Part shown: in pieces, positions 27,661 through 35,066 of the stretch
Position numbering within the stretch: the stretch's first letter is position 1
How the letters are laid out: every line of letters starts with the position of its first letter
From: Pseudomonas sp. MYb327
GTDB lineage: Bacteria > Pseudomonadota > Gammaproteobacteria > Pseudomonadales > Pseudomonadaceae
Reading direction: 5' to 3'
Assembly: GCF_040438925.1 (NCBI RefSeq)
Contig: NZ_CP159258.1
Location: forward strand, 5,231,001 to 5,295,000
Length of the DNA: 64,000 nt
Made by a program: the position numbers and the translations under genes
Notes under the pieces: generated by a model
Databases searched by the model: none
Told to the model about the DNA's origin: nothing
What the model saw: the letters and a program-made list of their open reading frames with translations, nothing else

Positions 27661-28047
27661 ATGAATCACCTTGCTCAATCCTGGAAGGCTCTTCTGGTTA
27701 CTGCGGCGCTAACGCTGCCGACCATGGCTTTCGCCGCCGAACCGGCGATGATGAAAGACGGCATGATGGTCGACCACAAAGGCATGACCCTGTACACGTT
27801 CGACAAGGACTCTGGCGGCAAGTCGATGTGCAACGACGATTGCGCCAAGAACTGGCCACCGATGATGGCGCCGGCGGGCGCTACGGCCGAAGGCAAGTGG
27901 AGCGTGATCAAGCGTGACGACGGCAAGATGCAGTACGCCTACGACGGCAAGCCGCTGTATACGTTTGTGAAAGACACAAAACCTGGAGACATGACCGGCG
28001 ACAAGATGAAAGACGTCTGGCACGTTGTTCACGAGTCGCAGAAGTAA
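27661..28047 (+). CDS. Small secreted protein with Y-X4-D repeats (Lipoprotein_15 type)
   Basis: This 128-residue protein has a signal peptide (MNHLAQSWKALLVTAALTLPTMAFA). It carries two copies of the short motif of the 'secreted repeat of unknown function' family: GMTLYTFDKDSGGKSMC and KPLYTFVKDTKPGDM. The CNDDCAKNWPP cysteine pair between them is typical. It is periplasmic; function unknown. GGAAGG precedes ATG 27661. It is divergent from phoB, with a Pho-box-like site in its upstream region, so phosphate control is possible. Confidence 0.85.
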   Translation: MNHLAQSWKALLVTAALTLPTMAFAAEPAMMKDGMMVDHKGMTLYTFDKDSGGKSMCNDDCAKNWPPMMAPAGATAEGKWSVIKRDDGKMQYAYDGKPLYTFVKDTKPGDMTGDKMKDVWHVVHESQK

Positions 28048-28060
28048 TCTTTACGGCTGC

Positions 28061-28094
28061 AAATCTGCCCCCGTTTGCGGGGCAGATTTCGTTT
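28061..28094 (+). terminator. Terminator between convergent Y-X4-D protein and ubiA
   Basis: A perfect 11-bp stem (AAATCTGCCCC / GGGGCAGATTT) is followed by CGTTT. It starts 13 nt past the forward gene's stop and abuts the ubiA stop on the other strand. Confidence 0.8.
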
Positions 28095-28983
28095 AGCGCA
28101 ACGCGTAATCCAGCACGATCCCGACAAAAATCGCCAACCCGGCCCAATGGTTGTGCAAAAACGCCTTGAAGCAACGCATCCGGTCCTTGCCACGGGTGTA
28201 CCAGAACTCCCAGGCAAAACATCCCGCCGCGACCGCCAACCCAAGGTGGAACCAGCCACCGAGCTCGAATTTAGACCCGGCCAGCAACAGACAACCCAGC
28301 GCCAGGCCTTGCAGCGTCAGGATGATCACCCGGTCCGCCTCGCCAAACAGAATCGCCGTGGATTTCACCCCGATCTTCAAATCATCGTCGCGATCAGTCA
28401 TCGCGTAATAGGTGTCGTAACCCACCGTCCACATCAGGTTGGCGATCCACAGCAGCCACGCCGCGGCCGGCAGTTCACCGGTTTCAGCGGTGAACGCCAT
28501 CGGCATCCCCCACGAAAACGCCGCGCCCAGCACCACTTGCGGGTAATAGGTGTAACGCTTCATAAACGGATAGGTGAAGGCCAGCGCCAGCCCGCCCAAT
28601 GACAACCAGATCGTCGGCGCATTGGTGCACAGCACCAGCAGAAAACTCACGCCCATCAGCAGCGCAAAAAACACCAGCGCCTCTTTCGAGCTGATCTTGC
28701 CGCTGGCCAGTGGACGTTGCGCGGTGCGTTTGACGTGACCATCGACCTTGCGGTCGGCCCAATCGTTGATCACACAGCCACCGGCGCGGGTCAGCACCAC
28801 GCCAAGGACGAAAATCACGATGTTGGCCAGTGATGGCGAGCCTTTGCCGGCAATCCACAGCGCCCACAGCGTCGGCCACAGCAGCAGGTAAATGCCGATC
28901 GGCTTGTCCATGCGCGTCAGCTGAATGAAATCCCAGGCCCGGGGGTTCAAGCGGTTCAGGGACTTGAGCAGGCTCTGGTACAT
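28093..28983 (-). CDS. ubiA: 4-hydroxybenzoate octaprenyltransferase
   Basis: This 296-residue integral membrane prenyltransferase attaches the polyprenyl tail to 4-hydroxybenzoate in ubiquinone synthesis. The two Asp-rich magnesium/diphosphate motifs are present: [15 protein letters not shown] near residue 73 and [17 protein letters not shown] near residue 195. Multiple hydrophobic helices span the protein. The start at ATG 28983 ([12 protein letters not shown]) overlaps the ubiC stop as ATGA, so translation is coupled to ubiC, whose product is the substrate of this enzyme. Confidence 0.95.
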   Translation of the reverse strand: MYQSLLKSLNRLNPRAWDFIQLTRMDKPIGIYLLLWPTLWALWIAGKGSPSLANIVIFVLGVVLTRAGGCVINDWADRKVDGHVKRTAQRPLASGKISSKEALVFFALLMGVSFLLVLCTNAPTIWLSLGGLALAFTYPFMKRYTYYPQVVLGAAFSWGMPMAFTAETGELPAAAWLLWIANLMWTVGYDTYYAMTDRDDDLKIGVKSTAILFGEADRVIILTLQGLALGCLLLAGSKFELGGWFHLGLAVAAGCFAWEFWYTRGKDRMRCFKAFLHNHWAGLAIFVGIVLDYALR

Positions 28984-29546
28984 CAACGGCTCTCCGGTTG
29001 GGCGCCAGCGGCGTTCCACAGGGTCGGAAGGAATATCTCTGCCACCAATATGCTTAACGCGCCACGATCGAAGCGCGAACGACGGCCCCACAATTCGGGT
29101 GCCCGCACTTCGCTTGGCAGCCATGCCTGAGGGTAATGGCAAACCTCGATGGCCTGACGCTGGAAGGCGCGGTCGCAAAACAGTAGTTCGCCCAGGGAGC
29201 GGCTGCCCAACTCATCCATGTGCAAACCGTCGCCCTGCAAGGCGCTGCGCCCCGCCACACTGCGGGCAAAAACCAATGCTTCGCCGTGACCGCGCAAATA
29301 CACCTCGCGTACCCAGCCTTCACTGCCTTCGGCCAGGTCCAGTGCGGCGCATTCATCCGCGCGCAGGGGCTGCCAGCCTTCGTACAATGGCGTGACGCTG
29401 AAGGCGTCATTCGTAAGATGAATGAGGCGCCTGGTCAGCGAGCCATTATCGAACAACCAGTCGAGAATAGACGGGGCGGGCAGAGGCGACAGCTGGCTTT
29501 GAGGGAGCCAGAGTGGGGGCGGGGATAGGCGTTTTGTGTGTTGCAC
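28983..29546 (-). CDS. ubiC: Chorismate lyase
   Basis: This 187-residue UbiC-type chorismate pyruvate-lyase makes 4-hydroxybenzoate and pyruvate, the first committed step of ubiquinone synthesis. Family segments include the Arg-containing [18 protein letters not shown] and LGELLF near the middle. The start appears to be a GTG at 29546 ([14 protein letters not shown]); no strong ribosome binding site is visible and no ATG is available in frame nearby, so the exact start is uncertain. It is in operon with ubiA by 4-nt overlap, and divergent from rubA. Confidence 0.9.
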   Translation of the reverse strand: MQHTKRLSPPPLWLPQSQLSPLPAPSILDWLFDNGSLTRRLIHLTNDAFSVTPLYEGWQPLRADECAALDLAEGSEGWVREVYLRGHGEALVFARSVAGRSALQGDGLHMDELGSRSLGELLFCDRAFQRQAIEVCHYPQAWLPSEVRAPELWGRRSRFDRGALSILVAEIFLPTLWNAAGAQPESR

Positions 29547-29745
29547 AATGAGTCATTATTGGCAGCAAAGGAGGCGGCGAGCTTACCATGTCAGCCTGTG
29601 AATTTGAGGGGCCGGGCTGCTCGTTGCGCCGAACAGGCTTGCATCTGCGCGGCCCCATCAGTACAAAACGCCCTGAGCCGGACGGCAGCGCTGCACTCAT
29701 CGACCGTTCGTGCCAGCAAAACGCCTGAACTGAGGAAGTACCTGA

Positions 29746-29913
29746 ATGAAAAAGTGGCAATGTGTGGTCTGCGGCCTGATCTACAACGAAGCCGACGGCT
29801 GGCCGGATGACGGCATTGCGCCGGGCACCCTGTGGCAAGACGTGCCGGAAGATTGGCTGTGCCCGGATTGCGGCGTCGGCAAAATGGATTTCGAAATGAT
29901 CGAAATCAACTAA
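29746..29913 (+). CDS. rubA: Rubredoxin
   Basis: This 55-residue iron-only redox protein starts [19 protein letters not shown] and ends IEIN. The two metal-binding pairs CVVCG (residues 6-9) and CPDCG (39-42) hold one iron. GAGGAAG lies 8-10 nt before ATG 29746. It passes electrons from the reductase encoded 20 nt downstream to alkane hydroxylase or, more likely here, to oxidative-stress or unknown acceptors. Only one rubredoxin gene is present, whereas P. aeruginosa has two in tandem at the corresponding place. Confidence 0.95.
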   Translation: MKKWQCVVCGLIYNEADGWPDDGIAPGTLWQDVPEDWLCPDCGVGKMDFEMIEIN

Positions 29914-29933
29914 GACACCCAGAGGAGTAAGGA

Positions 29934-31082
29934 ATGAACGCACCTGTTGTCATCATCGGCACCGGCCTGGCTGGCTACAACCTGGCCCGCGAGTTTCGCA
30001 AACTCGATGGCGAAACCCCGCTGCTGCTGATTACCGCCGATGACGGGCGCTCCTACTCCAAGCCGATGCTCTCCACCGGTTTCGGCAAAAACAAGGACGC
30101 CGACGGCCTGAGCATGGCCGAACCTGGCGCGATGGCCGAGCAATTGAAAGCCGAAGTGCGCACCCACACCCGCATCAGCGGCATCGACCCGGGCCACAAG
30201 CGCCTGTGGATCGGCGAAGAATCGGTCATCTATCGCGACCTGATCCTGGCCTGGGGCGCCGAAACCGTGCGCGTGCCCATCGAAGGTGACGCGGCGGACT
30301 GCGTATTCCCGATCAACGACCTGGAAGACTACGCACGCTTTCGTGCGGCTGCTGCGGGCAAGCGTCAGGTGTTGCTGCTCGGCGCCGGCCTGATTGGCTG
30401 CGAGTTCGCCAACGACCTGAGCCTGGGCGGCTACGAAGTGCAACTGGTGGCGCCGTGCGAACAAGTCATGCCGACCCTGCTGCACCCGGCAGCGGCCGCT
30501 GCGGTGAAGGCCGGGCTGGAGAGCCTCGGCGCACGCTTCCACCTCGGGCCGGTGCTCAATCGCCTGCAACGCGTTGAAGACGGGCTGGAGGCGCATCTGT
30601 CCGATGGCCAAGTCATCCCGTGCGACGTGGTGGTGTCGGCCATTGGCCTGGGCCCGCGCATCGACCTGGCTGCCGCGGCTGGCCTGCAAGTCAATCGCGG
30701 CGTAGTGGTCGACCGTCACCTGCAAACCTCCCACGCCAACATCTACGCCCTGGGCGACTGCGCCGAGGTCGATGGGCTGAATCTGTTGTACGTAATGCCC
30801 CTGATGAGCTGTGCGAGAGCGCTGGCGCAAACCCTGGCCGGCAACCCGACGCTGGTCAACTACGGCCCGATGCCCATCACCGTCAAAACGCCGGTGTGCC
30901 CATTGGTGGTATCCCCGCCACCACGGGGTACGGAGGGTGTCTGGACCGTCGAAGGGCAGGGCGCCGACATCAAGGTTTTATGCCGTGATGCCAGCGGCAA
31001 ATTGCTTGGATATGCCCTGACTGGCGCGGCCGTGATGGAAAAACTGGCCCTGAACAAAGAGCTTCCGGCACTACTGGCGTAA
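29934..31082 (+). CDS. rubB: Rubredoxin-NAD(+) reductase
   Basis: This 382-residue FAD flavoprotein moves electrons from NADH to rubredoxin. The FAD-binding [13 protein letters not shown] near the N-terminus, the NAD-binding [13 protein letters not shown] (about residues 145-157) and the FAD-binding ALGDCAEV (about 274) are visible. GAGGAGTAAGG precedes ATG 29934. It forms an operon with rubA. The gene symbol follows P. aeruginosa usage; alkT-type enzymes are related. Confidence 0.93.
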   Translation: MNAPVVIIGTGLAGYNLAREFRKLDGETPLLLITADDGRSYSKPMLSTGFGKNKDADGLSMAEPGAMAEQLKAEVRTHTRISGIDPGHKRLWIGEESVIYRDLILAWGAETVRVPIEGDAADCVFPINDLEDYARFRAAAAGKRQVLLLGAGLIGCEFANDLSLGGYEVQLVAPCEQVMPTLLHPAAAAAVKAGLESLGARFHLGPVLNRLQRVEDGLEAHLSDGQVIPCDVVVSAIGLGPRIDLAAAAGLQVNRGVVVDRHLQTSHANIYALGDCAEVDGLNLLYVMPLMSCARALAQTLAGNPTLVNYGPMPITVKTPVCPLVVSPPPRGTEGVWTVEGQGADIKVLCRDASGKLLGYALTGAAVMEKLALNKELPALLA

Positions 31083-31276
31083 ATACCGGTCGTTCTGTCG
31101 GAATCACCCCCCTTTTGCCCCTACATTGGCCGCGTCGACACTGGCGCGGCACCTCGCTGCGTGCCATCCTCACTCCCGTCTGCCGCAGAGTAGAGCACCT
31201 GCGGCGCTTTGGGCGCTGCTCCACAGAGAGCAGCACGGACATAACAACAAAAAACCGTCAAAGGGGCTTCACTAAT

Positions 31277-31552
31277 ATGCGTAAACCAGAACTCGCCGCA
31301 GCAATTGCTGAAAAAGCAGACCTCACCAAAGAGCAGGCCAACCGCGTTCTCAACGCCGTCCTCGAAGAAATCACTGGCGCCCTGCACCGCAAAGACAGCG
31401 TGACGCTGGTAGGTTTCGGCACCTTCCTGCAACGCCATCGCGGCGCCCGCACCGGCAAAAACCCGCAAACCGGTGAGCCCGTCAAAATCAAGGCCAGCAA
31501 CACCGTTGCCTTCAAACCAGGCAAATCGTTGAAAGACAGCGTCAATCCGTAA
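31277..31552 (+). CDS. hupA: HU-family DNA-binding protein
   Basis: This 91-residue histone-like protein bends and compacts DNA as a dimer. It has the HU signature GFGTFLQRHRGARTGKNPQTGEPVKI, with the DNA-intercalating arm containing the conserved RTGKNPQTG, and a C-terminal helix. AAGGGG precedes ATG 31277; the frame extends upstream but without family similarity. It follows the rubredoxin reductase as in P. putida and P. aeruginosa, which supports hupA rather than hupB or ihf. A strong terminator follows. It marks the last core gene before the accessory region. Confidence 0.92.
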   Translation: MRKPELAAAIAEKADLTKEQANRVLNAVLEEITGALHRKDSVTLVGFGTFLQRHRGARTGKNPQTGEPVKIKASNTVAFKPGKSLKDSVNP

Positions 31553-31589
31553 TCCGTCTGCACCGCCCGCGTAGCGGGGGAGCAGAATA

Positions 31590-31629
31590 AAAAATGGGCA
31601 CGCCAACCAAAGTTGGGTGCCCATTTTTT
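31590..31629. terminator. Bidirectional terminator after hupA
   Basis: AAAAAATGGGCAC pairs with GTGCCCATTTTTT; the stem gives a T-run on both strands. Confidence 0.9.
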
Positions 31630-31648
31630 GTGCCTGGAATCCAGCATT

Positions 31649-31676
31649 TGTAGGAGCCGGCTTGCTGGCGATGGCG
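31649..31676. repeat. Single REP arm at the left edge of the accessory region
   Basis: TGTAGGAGCCGGCTTGCTGG is one full arm of the REP family, but the opposite arm seen in most other copies here is missing, as if cut off. Confidence 0.75.
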
Positions 31677-31726
31677 TTGTTGAGAGCGCTTAAGTAGTTC
31701 CTTTCAATTGCCAGGTGCTTTGTTGC

Positions 31727-32125
31727 TCATCCATAGGTGGCTAACACCATGTGCGCAAATTCTAATTTGCTTGGCTGAAGATCAGCGTGCTGCTCCAGAT
31801 GCCTGCGCCATGCAGATTCAAGCATGGGTCCATCGAAATCGCCGTCAGTAGCGAGATAAGCAGCGGCATCGTCTTTCACTGCTTGGGAAAAGTATTTCGA
31901 GTGGCTATCTGAAGTGGCATCTGAGGTCACAACAAACGGCGAAAACGGAGTGGCTAATGTGAAGAGCAACCCATACCCAGTGACTGCCGAGTACTCAAAG
32001 AAACCGTTAGCCAATTTGCAGTGATTTCCGCTACAAATTTCAGCCCGAAGAGAGGCACTGGTTATTAGTGTGGACATGGCCAACCCGAATGCCACTGCAA
32101 ATTTTTTATTCTGTCGAGTCGTCAT
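31727..32125 (-). CDS. DUF2388 secreted protein
   Basis: This 132-residue protein has a signal peptide (MTTRQNKKFAVAFGLAMSTLITSASLRA) and a C-terminal part that fits the Pseudomonas DUF2388 family: FVVTSDATSDSHSKYF, then AVKDDAAAYLATDGDFDGPMLESAWRRH. The function is unknown; the proteins are small, exported and common in this genus, often in several copies. The start at ATG 32125 gives the signal peptide its correct beginning and has AGGAG about 12 nt upstream. It also avoids overlap with the next gene, which a longer start would cause. Confidence 0.78.
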   Translation of the reverse strand: MTTRQNKKFAVAFGLAMSTLITSASLRAEICSGNHCKLANGFFEYSAVTGYGLLFTLATPFSPFVVTSDATSDSHSKYFSQAVKDDAAAYLATDGDFDGPMLESAWRRHLEQHADLQPSKLEFAHMVLATYG

Positions 32126-32238
32126 GACTTGATTGAACTCCTGTGGCGCCGCAAGGGTGGGCGGCTGCGATAAGCGATATGCCAACCGGCCCAAAACATT
32201 GACTCGCGCGCCGATAACCAAAAGAGAAAGGGGGGTTA

Positions 32239-33318
32239 TCAGCGGCGAAAGCACGCTTTGCCAGAGCCAAAATCCACCGCCAGGCAATTGGGCTCAATCT
32301 TTAATTGAAGGTCGTCGAACAAGACTCCCAAATTGCTTTCATTTTGGTTGGCCACTAGATCCCAACCAAAAATCAGCCATCGATCCGAAGGTGCGACATC
32401 AAACCACTTTATGGCTGTGGAATCGCCCTGCGAGCGCATGCCGATCTTTTGTAAGGTTTGAGTTGCATCGAAGGGAAGGGTTAACAGGGTTTGATTGAAG
32501 TCGGTCCACACGGTTTGTTGTGTAGAGCCATCCTTAAACTGCCAGTACAAATCGATCGGTTTTATCTTGGGCGGGATAACGTCGTAGACCAACCGAATGG
32601 GGTAGTTGTTCTTCAGACGTTCTGTTGCATCTGGACTGTTTCGCAGGTATCGCTGCGCTGCAAAAAGGTCCATTTCCTCAAATATTTCATAGGAAGTGGG
32701 GAGGTTCTTTGGTGTCTTCCACGCAAGGATTAACGCACGAGTGGTGGGTAAAACGTCATGCCACGACGTTGGCCCTGAGTGTTCATTGGTCCCGAAGCCA
32801 ATTTTTTTTAGGGTCCTCTGCGGATCGAAGGGTAGCCAAAACTCTCCCTCCGTTGGCGAACTCAAGACAACTTGGCTTGAGGGGCCATGAGTAAACTCAA
32901 AATGAGCATAAACAGGTTCAAAGTCCGAGCTCATAACCGGACGGCTGAAAACCATCTGCGCGACATAGTTGTCACGTACGGGCTCGAAGAATTTGTCGTG
33001 CGGGAGATCCGCTTCGAAATCTTCAATGTTGCGTTGGCTGAGAACAGAAAACTTCATTTCCTTTGGGAGTCTGGAGTCAGGATCAGTCGTTAGCGTTACG
33101 CGGCCGGCCTCGGCATGCCAGTTCCCTTTGGCATTACCGCCAGCGCTTCCATAGGCAATCCCAGCGGCAAACGTGCCGTCTGCTCGCAACAGCATCTCCG
33201 CTCCCATTTCCATTGCTCCGTGCAAGTAGTAATGCCCGTCTAGCGGGGCGGACTCTGCGGTGGCGTAAAAGGCTGGCAACCACATAGCGGTTGCGAAGAA
33301 CAATGTTCTTAACTCCAT
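32239..33318 (-). CDS. Secreted protein of unknown function with internal duplication
   Basis: This 359-residue exported protein has a signal peptide MELRTLFFATAMWLPAFYATA. I do not recognise a family. The N-terminal part (residues 25-80) reads like a small beta domain (GHYYLHGAMEMGAEMLLRADGTF). Residues about 134-202 and 253-322 are clearly related to each other: both contain LPFD..(R/T)TL(K/Q)KIG, then W(H/F)DV(L/A)P and a hydrophobic strand ending in W. It is therefore a tandem repeat protein, periplasmic or outer surface. It lies between DUF2388 and DUF6124 genes in the same direction. Start ATG 33318. Confidence 0.75.
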   Translation of the reverse strand: MELRTLFFATAMWLPAFYATAESAPLDGHYYLHGAMEMGAEMLLRADGTFAAGIAYGSAGGNAKGNWHAEAGRVTLTTDPDSRLPKEMKFSVLSQRNIEDFEADLPHDKFFEPVRDNYVAQMVFSRPVMSSDFEPVYAHFEFTHGPSSQVVLSSPTEGEFWLPFDPQRTLKKIGFGTNEHSGPTSWHDVLPTTRALILAWKTPKNLPTSYEIFEEMDLFAAQRYLRNSPDATERLKNNYPIRLVYDVIPPKIKPIDLYWQFKDGSTQQTVWTDFNQTLLTLPFDATQTLQKIGMRSQGDSTAIKWFDVAPSDRWLIFGWDLVANQNESNLGVLFDDLQLKIEPNCLAVDFGSGKACFRR

Positions 33319-33517
33319 GTATTAACTCTCCTTACCGAGGTTTCGGACTGCGTATATCGCACCGCTTTGTACTGAGTTGTACTTGTTCAAAATGCCGAAG
33401 CACAGAGGCACATTAAGACGAAGTAGAGCGAATCGGACGCGTCCTACCTGCGTTTCGGAAACGGGGAAGTGAACTGTGCTGTGTTTGTGCTCTGAACTGA
33501 TTGCGAGGTGCCGTGAC

Positions 33518-33558
33518 AAGAAAAACCCCGATGGAGAGGAACGCTCCAATCGGGGTTT
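33518..33558 (-). terminator. Rho-independent terminator of the DUF6124 gene
   Basis: AAACCCCGAT...ATCGGGGTTT stem with an inner TGGAG/CTCCA extension; on the minus strand it is followed by TTTTTCTT. It begins 17 nt past the DUF6124 stop. Confidence 0.85.
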
Positions 33559-33575
33559 GATGACTTCTGGGCGAG

Positions 33576-33971
33576 TTAGCTGGCTCGGCTATGTTGCTTG
33601 GCGAGTATCGCCGACATTTCAGGTTCATCCAGATGATCCAGCGCTTGCTCCACTAACAAATGCACCCCGTCGGCCATGCGGCTGAGCGCCAATGCTACGG
33701 AACGGCGCGAGCCGTCTACGTCATCAGCGAGGTCGGCGGCGATGGCGCTGATGGAGAGCAGGTCTTCGGAGGCGTTGGCGAGGAGGGCTTCGGTGTTGAT
33801 GTCCGGGCAGACGCTGAAGAGTTGGCCGGTGCGTTTTGTTGGAGCGGGCTTGGGTGGGGCGAGATGGTGATCGAGGGCGCGTTCAGCGGCTTCGTGGAGT
33901 TTCTTTGAATCGAAGGATTCGTAAGGGGTTGTTGCTGGATCTTCAGGCGGGTTTGGCGTTGGCTTGATCAT
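33576..33971 (-). CDS. DUF6124 family protein
   Basis: This 131-residue cytoplasmic protein opens MIKPTPNPPEDPATTPYESFDSKKLHEAAERALDHHL, which I recognise as the DUF6124 pattern found in many Pseudomonas genomes, usually as several copies. The second half is helical (NTEALLANASEDLLSISAIAADLADDVDG...RMADGVHLLVEQALDHL). No enzymatic motif is seen and the function is unknown. The start at ATG 33971 begins the conserved block; the open frame extends 44 codons upstream into the unexplained region. Confidence 0.75.
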   Translation of the reverse strand: MIKPTPNPPEDPATTPYESFDSKKLHEAAERALDHHLAPPKPAPTKRTGQLFSVCPDINTEALLANASEDLLSISAIAADLADDVDGSRRSVALALSRMADGVHLLVEQALDHLDEPEMSAILAKQHSRAS

Positions 33972-34394
33972 AGATGCATCCCGATATGTGTAATTAAGGG
34001 ACTGACACCGTTTCGCTTGCATTCGAAATGATGGTGGCAGCCGTACGCGGGTGTGCAAGACCGGGCATATCGGACCCCGGCAGACCCCAAAGGGACCTCC
34101 CACGCACAGCTGCCATAAAAGCGATCCAAAAAGGATTTAAATGCTCTATAGGTTGCGAGGCATCTGCGCGGCGATATGTACCGGACTTGCACGTCCGTGT
34201 CACCGTTTTTTGCGGTGACGAACAGAGGTTATCTGCCTATTTCCAAGGCGCCTAGTTCATGGATGCCCTACTTTTCGAAGGAAAAGTCTGAGAAGGCTGA
34301 GGGTTTTTGGCGCTAAATCGCACACCCCTTAAACAGCCTTGTATTGAGGCCGGCAGGCGGTGTCAGTCTTTAGCGCTATGGTCTTGTCCTCGAC
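33972..34394. other. Non-coding region with hairpins between DUF6124 and DUF2931 genes
   Basis: About 420 bp without a convincing gene. It contains a hairpin GTCACCG / GCGGTGAC-type (about 34198-34221), another ACTTTTC / GAAAAGT (about 34271-34288), and several short overlapping open frames on the minus strand, none with a ribosome binding site. It may hold a structured leader of the DUF6124 gene. Confidence 0.4.
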
Positions 34395-35066
34395 TCACCA
34401 ACTTCCAAACGGAATCCCGAATTTATCGATGTAGGCTTGGGATTCCGGCGACAGAGGCAGCGCATATCGGCCCTTATTTTTTCCCTGAGACGGCCCTTGC
34501 TTGTTGATGGTGCCCACGACACGAGCAATCTCCACCGACTTCAGACAGGGACCGCCCAACCAGACTTTGGCGATGCCGCCGGGTGCCAGACCAATACCGA
34601 TATCGTCTCGGTAGTCGGTAATCCATTTGGCATCCGCTCTACAAAATGCCTTTTCGGGTTTGCGCATGATTTTCCGCGCTGACTCGGGGATGACGATGTA
34701 GGCCTCATAGGTTTGCGGTTCGGCCAGCGATTGCCAACGAACGTAGATCAGCCTCGGTAAATCGGCGCCTGTGACGTCGCGGCCGGCACCTCTACCGGGA
34801 CTTTTGGGCCAACCGGCAGGCTGCCCCTTGTTATCGCTGGGCGCGAATACCGATGCGATCCCGGATCCGGCTCGCCGAAAGACGCGCTCCCGGATATCCA
34901 CAACGTCCGCTGTTTCAACCCACACTTCCATGTAGTCCGGAGCCCCGAAGCCCAATGACCACGTTTCGGCGTAGCTTGATTGCGCAAAGCTTTGTGCGCT
35001 GGTGAGAAACACCATTCCGAAAAGTAGTTCTGCGCATTTTTTGACAAGGCAGGCAACGTTATTCAT
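34395..35066 (-). CDS. DUF2931 periplasmic protein, candidate immunity protein
   Basis: This 223-residue protein has a signal peptide (MNNVACLVKKCAELLFGMVFLTSAQSFA) and a DUF2931-like body: WSLGFGAPDYMEVWVETADVVD, then LPRLIYVRWQSLAEPQTYEAYIVIP, ending GIGLAPGGIAKVWLGGP. DUF2931 proteins are exported and of unknown function. The ATG at 35066 overlaps the stop of the VgrG-lipase gene by 8 nt (ATGAATAA), a sign of translational coupling. Tle1-type lipases act in the periplasm and need a periplasmic inhibitor, so this is the natural candidate immunity protein; that role is inferred from position and export only. Confidence 0.75.
   Translation of the reverse strand: MNNVACLVKKCAELLFGMVFLTSAQSFAQSSYAETWSLGFGAPDYMEVWVETADVVDIRERVFRRAGSGIASVFAPSDNKGQPAGWPKSPGRGAGRDVTGADLPRLIYVRWQSLAEPQTYEAYIVIPESARKIMRKPEKAFCRADAKWITDYRDDIGIGLAPGGIAKVWLGGPCLKSVEIARVVGTINKQGPSQGKNKGRYALPLSPESQAYIDKFGIPFGSW

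Noticed and set aside
33994..34203. Short minus-strand frames (about 70 codons) upstream of the DUF6124 gene
   Set aside because: Several overlap in different frames, none has a ribosome binding site, and none shows a domain. They were treated as non-coding.
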